From positions 8,826,694 through 8,890,693 of the forward strand of contig NZ_CP108538.1 in NCBI RefSeq assembly GCF_035994185.1: a stretch of DNA of 64,000 nt, given 5' to 3'. A program made the translations under genes and the position numbers. The notes below the pieces were generated by a model. That model worked only from the letters and a program-made list of their open reading frames with translations. It was not told the DNA's origin and did no database searches. Numbering within the stretch: position 1 is the stretch's first letter; every line of letters begins with the position of its first letter. Origin of the DNA: Streptomyces sp. NBC_01217. Lineage in GTDB: Bacteria > Actinomycetota > Actinomycetes > Streptomycetales > Streptomycetaceae. This document shows positions 53,919-60,524 of the stretch, one piece after another.

Positions 53919-54146
53919 TCATCGATGCGCTGCCGCCGCCCCCGGGGCGGCGGCAGCGCAGGGAACGGGCCCACGCCGAGTCCAGAGGGGTGTTCCAGCA
54001 GCAGCCTCGCGTCCCGGATCCGGCGCATGAGGCAAAGCCGGATCCGGGGGCGTGAGCTCTTCCCCCGCGCCGAGAACGGCTACTTCGAAGGCGGTCATGG
54101 TGTAGACCCGGACTGACTGGATCAGCCGGTGCATCAGGTCGGACAT
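53919..54146 (-). CDS. Small hypothetical protein with a strong ribosome site
   Basis: This 75-aa frame starts at an ATG at 54146, preceded by AGGAGGCTTCCC. It begins SDLMHRLIQSVRVYTMTAFE, a short amphipathic helix, then VAVLGAGEELTPPDPAL and an Ala/Pro-rich tail. The tail is partly encoded by a 16-bp perfect hairpin (53927-53959). It lies 60 bp before the kinase gene on the same strand and may be a leader peptide or small partner. I do not recognise the family. The segment 54147-54801 upstream holds nothing I can support. Confidence 0.45.
   Translation of the reverse strand: MSDLMHRLIQSVRVYTMTAFEVAVLGAGEELTPPDPALPHAPDPGREAAAGTPLWTRRGPVPCAAAAPGAAAAHR
53927..53959. repeat. Perfect 16-bp hairpin between the small ORF and the kinase operon
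   Basis: The arms are 53927-53942 (GCGCTGCCGCCGCCCC) and 53944-53959, with one central base. It may attenuate or terminate transcription entering the kinase/regulator operon. Confidence 0.6.
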
Positions 54147-54801
54147 GGGAAGCCTCCTGGGGTGGATGGGTACTGGTCGGTCCGGGGAACCATGGCGCGA
54201 GCGGATGGTCATGCGTGGATCCGCCCGATGGCCGTGGCGTCAGGACAGGCGCGGCGGCCGGACCGGATCCGGGTGCCGCGCGCGAAGTCGTCCCACATGG
54301 CCCGGGGGCCTCAGACTCAGACGGGCGAACCGCACGGCGAGGACGCCGGGTGTTCGCGGCGGTTGCCGCAGGATCCAGCGCCGGCTCCGGACCGGTTCCC
54401 TGGCCGGACGGCGAAGGCGGTTCGTCGATACGAGCACCGGAGTCGATCTGTGGTGCACGATGCATCTGGCGCCTTTCGTGGAGTCTCATGACCAAGCCGG
54501 TGCCCAGGTGGTCACGAGGGCGTCCGTCTGGAATCCTGAATGCGAGCCCGCTTTGCCGTGCGAGGTCGGCACACTGCGGCAGCCCGAACGAGGGTGACCG
54601 CGAGACCATCCCACGAGGTGGGGCTCATGACATGAACGCTATGGGATCGCTGCGGCTCGCCGCTTGGGGCAAAAGTCTGACCTGTCCGCGGCCGCTACGA
54701 CTTTCGGCCGACCATCGAGCCGCCGGAGGGTGCGAAGGCCTGGGACGACGATGACGACGTGGTGGTGCCAGGCCACGCCAGGGGGCTTCGACGCGGTACG
54801 G

Positions 54802-55206
54802 TCAGGCCGTGTCCGCCAGGACCGCGACAAGTATGGCCGACTGCTCTGGCGGCCGGCATCCGCCCCGTGATCGCCGAGCAAGGTCGGCTTCGAGCCCGGC
54901 GATCGCCTCGCCGGGGGTGTTCGTGGGGAAGCAGGTCAGGCGCATGCCGTCGGCGTCGGTGAACCGCAGCTGGGCTCCGGGATGCGGGCGCTCCTTGCGG
55001 ACGATCAGCCGTATCCCCTTCGGCCACTCCTTCAGGCAGTCCCCGCCGATCTCGGCGACCCAGGCGCCGTCGCGGACCTCGCCGCCGGGCTCGACGGTCG
55101 GCGTCCAGGCCGACGCCGGGACCTGGAGCACAGCATGGTGGATGGCGTCGGTGATGGTCATGCCGACCGAGTACGACAGCCACCGGCTCACCTGAGCCGC
55201 CCGCAC
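54802..55206 (-). pseudogene. IS1380-family transposase, central fragment
   Basis: The frame reads VSRWLSYSVGMTITDAIHHA, VLQVPASAWTPTVEPGGEVR, DGAWVAEIGGD and LKEWPKGIRLIVRKERPHPG then AQLRFTDADGMRLTCFPTNT. This is the conserved middle of IS1380 enzymes (W-x-x-AxxxxGxxRDGAWVAE, RxERPHPGAQ). Both ends are missing. An N-terminal fragment of this family is at 43569. Confidence 0.8.
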
Positions 55207-55229
55207 CGTGATCGACGAACGCGATTGAG

Positions 55230-55433
55230 TCCGTGAACGCCCGCATACGCAAGGCCGTCCGGGCCCGCGGACACTTCCTCAACGAGGCCGCCGCCCTCAA
55301 GTGCGTCTACATGGCACTCATGAGCCTCGACCCGACCGGCAAGGGTCGCAAGCGATGGACCATGCGCTGGAAAGCACCCCTCAACGCATTCCAGATCGCC
55401 TTCGAGGGCCGGCTCACCCCGGCCAACAACTGA
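55230..55433 (+). pseudogene. IS256-family transposase C-terminal fragment
   Basis: It reads NARIRKAVRARGHFLNEAAA, LKCVYMALMSLDPTGKGRKR and WKAPLNAFQIAFEGRL to a stop, the conserved tail of IS256 (mutator) transposases. The complementary N-terminal half of the same family is at 1025-1630. They may be parts of one ancestral element or of two. Confidence 0.85.
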
Positions 55434-55575
55434 ACCTCAACGACCAAGATCAGCCGTTAAATTGACACACCCGACACTGCCAGCACACACCCACACCGAG
55501 AAAACAGCAGCTCATCGAGGTGCAGAGCGGTTCACCACAACGCTCTCAGCCGGCCTCCCGTACGGTGAGGGTAAC

Positions 55576-55604
55576 TTGCATGCTCACGCACAGATGTGTA
55601 AAAT
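55576..55604 (+). promoter_or_regulatory. Vegetative-type promoter TTGCAT-17 bp-TAAAAT
   Basis: The -35 TTGCAT is at 55576-55581, the spacer is exactly 17 bp and the -10 TAAAAT is at 55599-55604. It points to the beta-propeller gene and predicts a leader of about 215 nt. The leader contains the palindrome at 55646 and two short stems (GCCAG...CTGGC near 55695-55725, and GAC...GTC). Confidence 0.65.
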
Positions 55605-55645
55605 CTACACTCTAGAGCTGACGTGAGCCGCCGGCCCTCCCCGTA

Positions 55646-55657
55646 GACAACGTTGTC
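55646..55657. promoter_or_regulatory. Palindrome GACAACGTTGTC, LacI-like operator
   Basis: It is a perfect 12-bp palindrome with a central AACGTT, the hallmark of many LacI/GalR operators. It lies about 35 bp after the predicted transcription start, so a bound repressor could act as a roadblock. A LacI-family, carbohydrate-responsive regulator is inferred from the site only. Confidence 0.5.
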
Positions 55658-55828
55658 ATAAGGGGGGCCTCGAGTGACCAGCTCACATTCAGCGCCAGTC
55701 TGCAACTTCCGTGCTGGCGACTGTAGATCTTCGGTCGTGAAAATCGGACTCTAATCCGGCAAGCCAATCATGAGTGTTGCCGTTTTAGGAGTTCCTCCAC
55801 GGAGAAATTGGGTACCAAAAGGAGATTG

Positions 55829-56869
55829 ATGTTTATTCAGCATAAACAAACAGCGAGGAGCCTTACGGCTGCCGCTGTCGCGCTATTCTCGGCGTTTCTG
55901 CTGTTGGTCGTCTCGGCCCGCCCCTCTGCCGCAGCTGAGGGTAACTGGTACGAAGTCGATGACGCCCCTTCGGAGGAAGCGGTTGCGACCGCAAGCTGGA
56001 ATGACGGCGATCTCTTTCATGTGTGGCGAGGCTCGGGTCAAAACGAGCGACTCTACGTTACCACCTCTCCGTCGGCCGGTCCTTTCCGTGCGATTTCAGA
56101 AATCCCTGGCGGCGGGCGCACGGAGAATATGCCTTCTGTTGCGATGCGAGACCAGCACCCGGTGGTATTTCACGTAGGTACGAATGGTGGAATTTTCTAT
56201 CAGACGTATCGTGGGGCCACTAACGGCGGCTGGGAAGGAACCTGGCACAGCCTCGACGGAAATTTTGCGCAGAACAGTGTCGCCGTTGCATCGTTCAACC
56301 ATGGTCACTTCCTGGTGGTGACGTACCGCGGTACCAATAACAGGATGTACATCGGATGGTTCGATTCCGAAATGCGTTGGCACCCAGCGGGAGAAATCCC
56401 TGGCGATGGCACCACGCTTCACTCCCCCGCCATCGCAGTCGTCAACGACGGCGGCTTCTATGTGACGCACACCGGTACTAACGGTCACGTGTACTACACG
56501 TATGGCAGTTTCGACCCGAGCGGACTTGCGGACAATGACGTCGATTGGATCGGTCGCTGGATCGAGATCCCGGGGTTGGTCAACGGAAATATCTCTACCA
56601 GTCACCCCACGATGGTCTCCTACGGTCCGGATACTGACACGGCACACAACACCGTGATTGATGTGGCCGTGGTGGACGACGACCTGGGTATTCAGTGGGC
56701 CCAGTGGCGTGCTGGCGGCGGCGGGTGGGGATCCTGGCGCCAAATCAGGGCCTCCAACCTCTTGTTCTACATCGCGCCGATACTTTGGACTTGGAGGAAC
56801 CAGCAGGCCATCCTCTACTACACCGGTCGCACGACGCTGTACGGAAAAACGCTGTCGACTTGGTACTAG
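55829..56869 (+). CDS. Secreted beta-propeller, PLL-like lectin-type protein
   Basis: The 346-aa start is the ATG at 55829, with AAGGAG five bases upstream. Residues 1-37 are a Sec signal (positively charged start, AAAVALFSAFLLLVVSA, then RPSAAAE with an AxA site). The mature part has about five or six repeats of 45-55 residues, each with a G-x-x-HVWRG / HVGTNGG / YRGTNNRM / HTGTNGHVYY strand-turn-strand and tryptophans (GTWHSL, GRWIEI, GGWGSW). These resemble blades of PLL-type fucose-binding propellers and related glycan-binding proteins. No catalytic motif is seen. Codon use is less GC-biased than that of its neighbours, hinting at transfer. The stop TAG lies exactly at the border of an IS5 element. 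Confidence 0.7.
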   Translation: MFIQHKQTARSLTAAAVALFSAFLLLVVSARPSAAAEGNWYEVDDAPSEEAVATASWNDGDLFHVWRGSGQNERLYVTTSPSAGPFRAISEIPGGGRTENMPSVAMRDQHPVVFHVGTNGGIFYQTYRGATNGGWEGTWHSLDGNFAQNSVAVASFNHGHFLVVTYRGTNNRMYIGWFDSEMRWHPAGEIPGDGTTLHSPAIAVVNDGGFYVTHTGTNGHVYYTYGSFDPSGLADNDVDWIGRWIEIPGLVNGNISTSHPTMVSYGPDTDTAHNTVIDVAVVDDDLGIQWAQWRAGGGGWGSWRQIRASNLLFYIAPILWTWRNQQAILYYTGRTTLYGKTLSTWY

Positions 56870-56888
56870 GTCCTGTACGGAGTTCAGA

Positions 56889-57419
56889 TCATGCTCGTCG
56901 GGTGATGCTGCGTAGCCACAGCATCGTGCCGCACAGGTGGAGTCCGGCCAGGTAGCTCTCGGGAGTCTTGTCGTAGCGGGTGGCGATCCCGCGCCAGTTG
57001 CGCAGCCGGTTGATGCACCGCTCGACCGTGTTGCGGTCCTTGTACAGCTCGGCGTCGTGACTGACGGGGCGGCCTCCGCGCGAGCCCTTCTTTTTGCGGT
57101 TGGCCGTCTGGTCCGCCTTCTCCGGGATCACCGCCCGGATTTGGCGTTTGCGCAGGTAGGCGCGGTTGCGGCGGGAGGAGTACGCCTTGTCGCCGGCGAC
57201 CGCGTCCGGGCGGGTGCGGGGCCGGCCCCTCCTGCCACGGACCTTGATCTTGTCCACGACCCGCGCGAACTGCGGGCTGTCACCGGCCTGGCCGGGGGTG
57301 AGGACGAACGACAGTGGACGGCAGCGCCGTTCGGCTGACAAGTGCACCTTGCTGGTCAGCCCGCCCCGGGAACGACCGAGCTCAGCAGCCTTCAAACGGG
57401 CCCGGCGGCGTCGCCGCAA
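56889..57419 (-). CDS. IS5-family transposase, orfB (C-terminal part)
   Basis: The 176-aa frame continues the transposase: AELGRSRGGLTSKVHLSAE, LSFVLTPGQAGDSPQF, PDAVAGDKAYSSRRNRAYLR (second Asp) and NTVERCINRLRNWRGIATRY (Glu). It needs fusion to orfA by frameshifting. It looks undamaged, so the element may be active. Confidence 0.88.
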   Translation of the reverse strand: MRRRRRARLKAAELGRSRGGLTSKVHLSAERRCRPLSFVLTPGQAGDSPQFARVVDKIKVRGRRGRPRTRPDAVAGDKAYSSRRNRAYLRKRQIRAVIPEKADQTANRKKKGSRGGRPVSHDAELYKDRNTVERCINRLRNWRGIATRYDKTPESYLAGLHLCGTMLWLRSITRRA

Positions 57420-57874
57420 CCGCTGCCGCTCGGCTCGTTCCGGGTCCCCGTCCTGATCGTATTGCGGCTCCCGTCCCTTCTTCCCGCCCCCTTTTCGGAC
57501 TCTGCGGCCTCCACCAGCGCTTCCAACTGCTCTTCGTCCAGAACCATCCCGGCGGCGTGGTGGTGAGCGCGGGAGGTAGCAGAGTCCACGCTGACCAGCG
57601 ACAGGTCTGCCTCACCGCGTTCTGCGGCATAACCGATGACCGTCTCCATCAGGTGCTGGAAGACGCCCTCGCGCGTCCAGATACGGAAGCGGTCGTAGAC
57701 GCTCGACCACGGACCGTACTCGGCAGGCACGTCTCGCCAGGGGCTGCCGGTGCGGAACCGCCACATCGTCGCGTTGAAGTGTTTTCGCAGGTCAGGTATG
57801 GGTCCGGATACTCCCAGCGGGAGGTGGGGCTCAATCAGGGACCACTGCTCATCGGTCACATCGCCACGTGCCAT
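57392..57874 (-). CDS. IS5-family transposase, orfA (N-terminal part)
   Basis: The protein is 160 aa: MARGDVTDEQWSLIEPHLP, FNATMWRFRTGSPWRDVPAE and YDRFRIWTREGVFQHLMETV (DUF4096), then LSLVSVDSATSRAHHHAAG with the first catalytic Asp. It overlaps the second frame (stop 57392, second frame from 57419), the arrangement for a programmed frameshift in IS427-type elements. Confidence 0.88.
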   Translation of the reverse strand: MARGDVTDEQWSLIEPHLPLGVSGPIPDLRKHFNATMWRFRTGSPWRDVPAEYGPWSSVYDRFRIWTREGVFQHLMETVIGYAAERGEADLSLVSVDSATSRAHHHAAGMVLDEEQLEALVEAAESEKGAGRRDGSRNTIRTGTRNEPSGSGCGDAAGPV

Positions 57875-57964
57875 ACCTGATGGCCTATCAAGCGCACACG
57901 GTTCCGCGCTGCGGATTGCCCGAACCGTGATCTGAACTCCGTACAGGACCTAGCACCCGCAGTC

Positions 57965-59050
57965 GTGGGGGCGCTTTTGCTGGTGGGGCTGCTGTGGTGG
58001 GCGGGGACCAGCGCCCACGCACTCAGTCTGCCCGGCGCCACACGGTTTTTCGGCCCTGACCAGGCGAACCGCCTGGTCGCTTGGACGATGCCTTGGTCGA
58101 CCGACCTCCCGTCGTCAGCGCAGTTCACCGACCCCGCAGGCGCGCCCGGTCACGGCGCGGACTACGCGGCTCTGAGAGAGACCGCCGTGCGGGTGCGCTA
58201 CACCGCGCTCGTCGTGCTCTTTGCGTGCGGCGCGGTGCCCCTGTTGCGCCGGCTGCCGGTCCGCGGCACCGGACGCGCGGCCGTCGCCGTGGCGGCCCTG
58301 TGGGGCTGGGGCATCGTCGCGGCCATGCTCGCCGTCACTGTGTCCGCACCCTGGATGGTCGCTTCCGGTGGCTCCGCCGCGTTCCGGCTGCTGCCTGGCC
58401 TCGCGAGCGCCATGTCCCAGGGCCGCGAACTGCCGGTGGGCGCTGCCCTGGTCGCCGCCGCGGCCGCCGTCGGCCTCATGACCCTGCTGCGGCCCGAGGT
58501 GACACCCCCACCTGGCCGGTCCGTGCCGACCGCGGCCACCGCGCGGCTCGCCGCGACCCTGGGCACTACCGTGGTCGCCATCGCCCTCGCCGTCCTGTCA
58601 AACGACCGGGTGCTCGGGCGCATACAGACCGGGTTCACGGGCAACGGGCGACTGTCCGAGCCCGGTGATCTGCTGCGGCAGTGGATCCAGCTTGGCGCCT
58701 GGACCCTGCCCACCGGCTCCGCTCCCGGGCGCTGGCTGCTGTACCGGCTCGGCGACGTGGCGCTGCTCGCCCTGGTCTGGTGGGGGCTGCGGCTGCTGCC
58801 CGTCCTGCTCGACCGCGTCACCTACCCCACCTACTCGCTCGGCGCCGTCGCCGCCATCACCCTGGGCGTGGTGGTGAGCGGCGTCTGGCACTCGCTCCTC
58901 TCCTATCAAGGCAGCACCGGTGGACCCCTGCTCTATTACGTCTCCGTAGGCTCAGGCGTGTCGGCGGCGCTCGTCTTTGGCATACTCGCCGGCTGCGCCG
59001 GCACGCTGACAGTCCGGATTCGCAACCGCGCGCAGCAGCCCGCCCGCTAA
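57965..59050 (+). CDS. Polytopic membrane protein of unknown function, perhaps 5'-truncated
   Basis: The 361-codon frame starts at a GTG at 57965 without a ribosome site. The reading frame stays open back to the IS5 border (LAPAVV...), so the true N-terminus may have been lost. Hydrophobic helices include GALLLVGLLWWAG, ALVVLFACGAVPLL, AVAVAALWGWGIVAAMLAV, VGAALVAAAAAVGLMTLL, LAATLGTTVVAIALAVLS, DVALLALVWWGLRLLPVLLD, GAVAAITLGVVVSGVW and VGSGVSAALVFGILAG. A conserved-looking extracytoplasmic motif GAPGHGADYAALRE follows helix 1. I do not recognise a functional family; similar proteins occur in streptomycete arms. Confidence 0.6.
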   Translation: MGALLLVGLLWWAGTSAHALSLPGATRFFGPDQANRLVAWTMPWSTDLPSSAQFTDPAGAPGHGADYAALRETAVRVRYTALVVLFACGAVPLLRRLPVRGTGRAAVAVAALWGWGIVAAMLAVTVSAPWMVASGGSAAFRLLPGLASAMSQGRELPVGAALVAAAAAVGLMTLLRPEVTPPPGRSVPTAATARLAATLGTTVVAIALAVLSNDRVLGRIQTGFTGNGRLSEPGDLLRQWIQLGAWTLPTGSAPGRWLLYRLGDVALLALVWWGLRLLPVLLDRVTYPTYSLGAVAAITLGVVVSGVWHSLLSYQGSTGGPLLYYVSVGSGVSAALVFGILAGCAGTLTVRIRNRAQQPAR

Positions 59051-59199
59051 CGCCGAAGACCCAGTCGGCCTGACCGGGCTGGCTGAACGACGGGGCGGAT
59101 CTCCACAGGACACTGGGCCTTGACCCAAGGCCGGGAGTTAGCGTCTCCACAGGTCACGCAATCCAGTTGAAGGATTTCTGACGCAGGACAACGGAGCTC

Positions 59200-59605
59200 G
59201 TTGGTATTGGCAGTCGACCAAGACAGCCTGTATCCGAGGAGCTCCGTTGCCTTTGCATTGTGTCCTGTCGCCTGCATCCACTGCGCGAGTGCCGTCAGCC
59301 CGCACTGGAACGCCTGCTGCGCCTTGCTCGGGCAGGAGCCGCGCCCAGGTGCCCGGCCGCTTCTGCTGCTCCAGTCACAGTCCGATGTCGTCGCCGTCCA
59401 TGAGGACGCCGGGTGTGATGCCGGGCAGCTGGCCGTCGGCATCGGCCAGGTCGGCGAGGACGCGGTGGTGGCGCTGCCAGTCCAGCGGCCAGGGGCAGTT
59501 CCAGTCCGGGTCGATCGCGGTGAGCTGCGCCGCGCGCTCCACCGCGCGCTCCGAGGCCTCGGCTGCCCACTCCAATCCGAGGTGGACGAGGGGCCTTGAC
59601 CCCAA
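59200..59605 (-). pseudogene. Degenerate copy of the terminal helicase C-terminal repeats
   Basis: One frame (59375-59605) reads LTAIDPDWNCPWPLDWQRHH, RVLADLADADGQLPGITPGV and LMDGDDIGL with a stop. Another continues SKAQQAFQCGLTALAQWMQA and ends LGYRLSWSTANTNELR. Both match the helicase at 60525-63188 (DWDCPWPLDWQRHYRVLADL, SKAQQAFQRGLTALAQWVER). A frameshift and divergence make it a relic of a partial duplication. Confidence 0.8.
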
Positions 59606-59621
59606 AATCCTGCTGATGCCT

Positions 59622-60359
59622 CTACACCGCTGCGCCTCCGAGGATCCTCAGTGAGTACCTCCCGTATGTGCGGTGCAGAACCATCCTCACCGGGCCTGAG
59701 ACCAACACTCCGCTGACAACGTACTCTTGTTCGATTCCCGTCTTGGTCACCTGCTTCTCGTACAGGGAGTCGGTCTCCTTCTTCGCCCGGTCGAGCCACG
59801 AGGACGCCTTGGCATGGTCGATTCCGGCGACGTCGAGACCTGTGCAGGAAGCCAGGAACTCGAAATCGCCTGGTTCCTTCGTACCCGCGCGGCACAGCAG
59901 GGAGGACATGTTCTTGTGATCGGCGTAGCCGGCCGACAGGGTCATCCCGTTCTTGCCGCGCCCGTGAACGTACGTCCTCATTTTCCCGTCGGGCATCTCC
60001 TGCTCGACGGGCTTTTCGAGTCGGATCTTCCAGTCCTTTGCCAGTCCGGTGAGGAAATCGTTCCCGGTGTATCCCGTGGCCATCGTCCTTTCTGGGCTAA
60101 GCGTGGCCTGTTTGTCGCTGGTCACCGCATGCTTGGGCAGAGCGGAGGCCTGCGGCAGGGTCTGTGTTGCGGACGGCTCGGGACGAGGTGCCACTGTCCT
60201 CGGCGCTTGTGGCGATGCCACGCCGGGGCTGTCCTGGCCACAGGAGGCGGTTCCCACCGCGCCGGCGACGAGAGTTATCAGTACGACGGGAACGCGGAGG
60301 GCGGCCCGTGTCCCGAGCCACTGTCCACCCGAACGCGCCCTCTGGATCTGGGGTATCAC
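59622..60359 (-). CDS. Putative lipoprotein
   Basis: The protein is 245 aa from a GTG at 60359 with GCAGGAG upstream. Residues 20-45 form a signal with VPVVLITLVAGAVGTASCG, the Cys being a likely lipidation site (TASC lipobox). A Pro/Ser/Thr linker follows, then a soluble domain of about 160 residues: TGLAKDWKIRLEKPVEQ, GKNGMTLSAGYADHKNMSSL, a pair of cysteines (LLCRAG, ASCTGLD) that may form a disulphide, and KETDSLYEKQVTKTGIEQEY. The function is unknown. It lies between the relic and the intact copy of the helicase, all on the minus strand. Confidence 0.65.
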   Translation of the reverse strand: MIPQIQRARSGGQWLGTRAALRVPVVLITLVAGAVGTASCGQDSPGVASPQAPRTVAPRPEPSATQTLPQASALPKHAVTSDKQATLSPERTMATGYTGNDFLTGLAKDWKIRLEKPVEQEMPDGKMRTYVHGRGKNGMTLSAGYADHKNMSSLLCRAGTKEPGDFEFLASCTGLDVAGIDHAKASSWLDRAKKETDSLYEKQVTKTGIEQEYVVSGVLVSGPVRMVLHRTYGRYSLRILGGAAV

Positions 60360-60524
60360 CGAGAGCCCACTCCTGCCGGGAACTTGAAGTCGTCCTGGAC
60401 GACAGCCGCCAGCATTCCGGATACGGCCATGATTCTCTTGCGTACTTCTCTCATGTGCACCTGCTCTCCGAGGGTGTTGTCTGCCGATGCGGAAGCGACT
60501 TGCTATGGAAACCAGCACCGGACG

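Larger units (their letters stand above)
56869..57950. mobile_element. IS5-family element (IS427-like) inserted at the propeller stop codon
   Basis: Perfect 23-bp terminal repeats (GGTCCTGTACGGAGTTC... at 56869 and its complement ending at 57950) are flanked by TA (56867-56868 and 57951-57952) in a CTAG target. At 1082 bp it has the usual IS427-group size. It carries two overlapping minus-strand frames that need a ribosomal frameshift. Confidence 0.9.

Noticed and set aside
55720..55790. tRNA-like fold (stems near GACTCTAATCC)
   Set aside because: The anticodon stem-loop has the wrong size and no acceptor or T-arm can be built; it is better seen as a structured mRNA leader.
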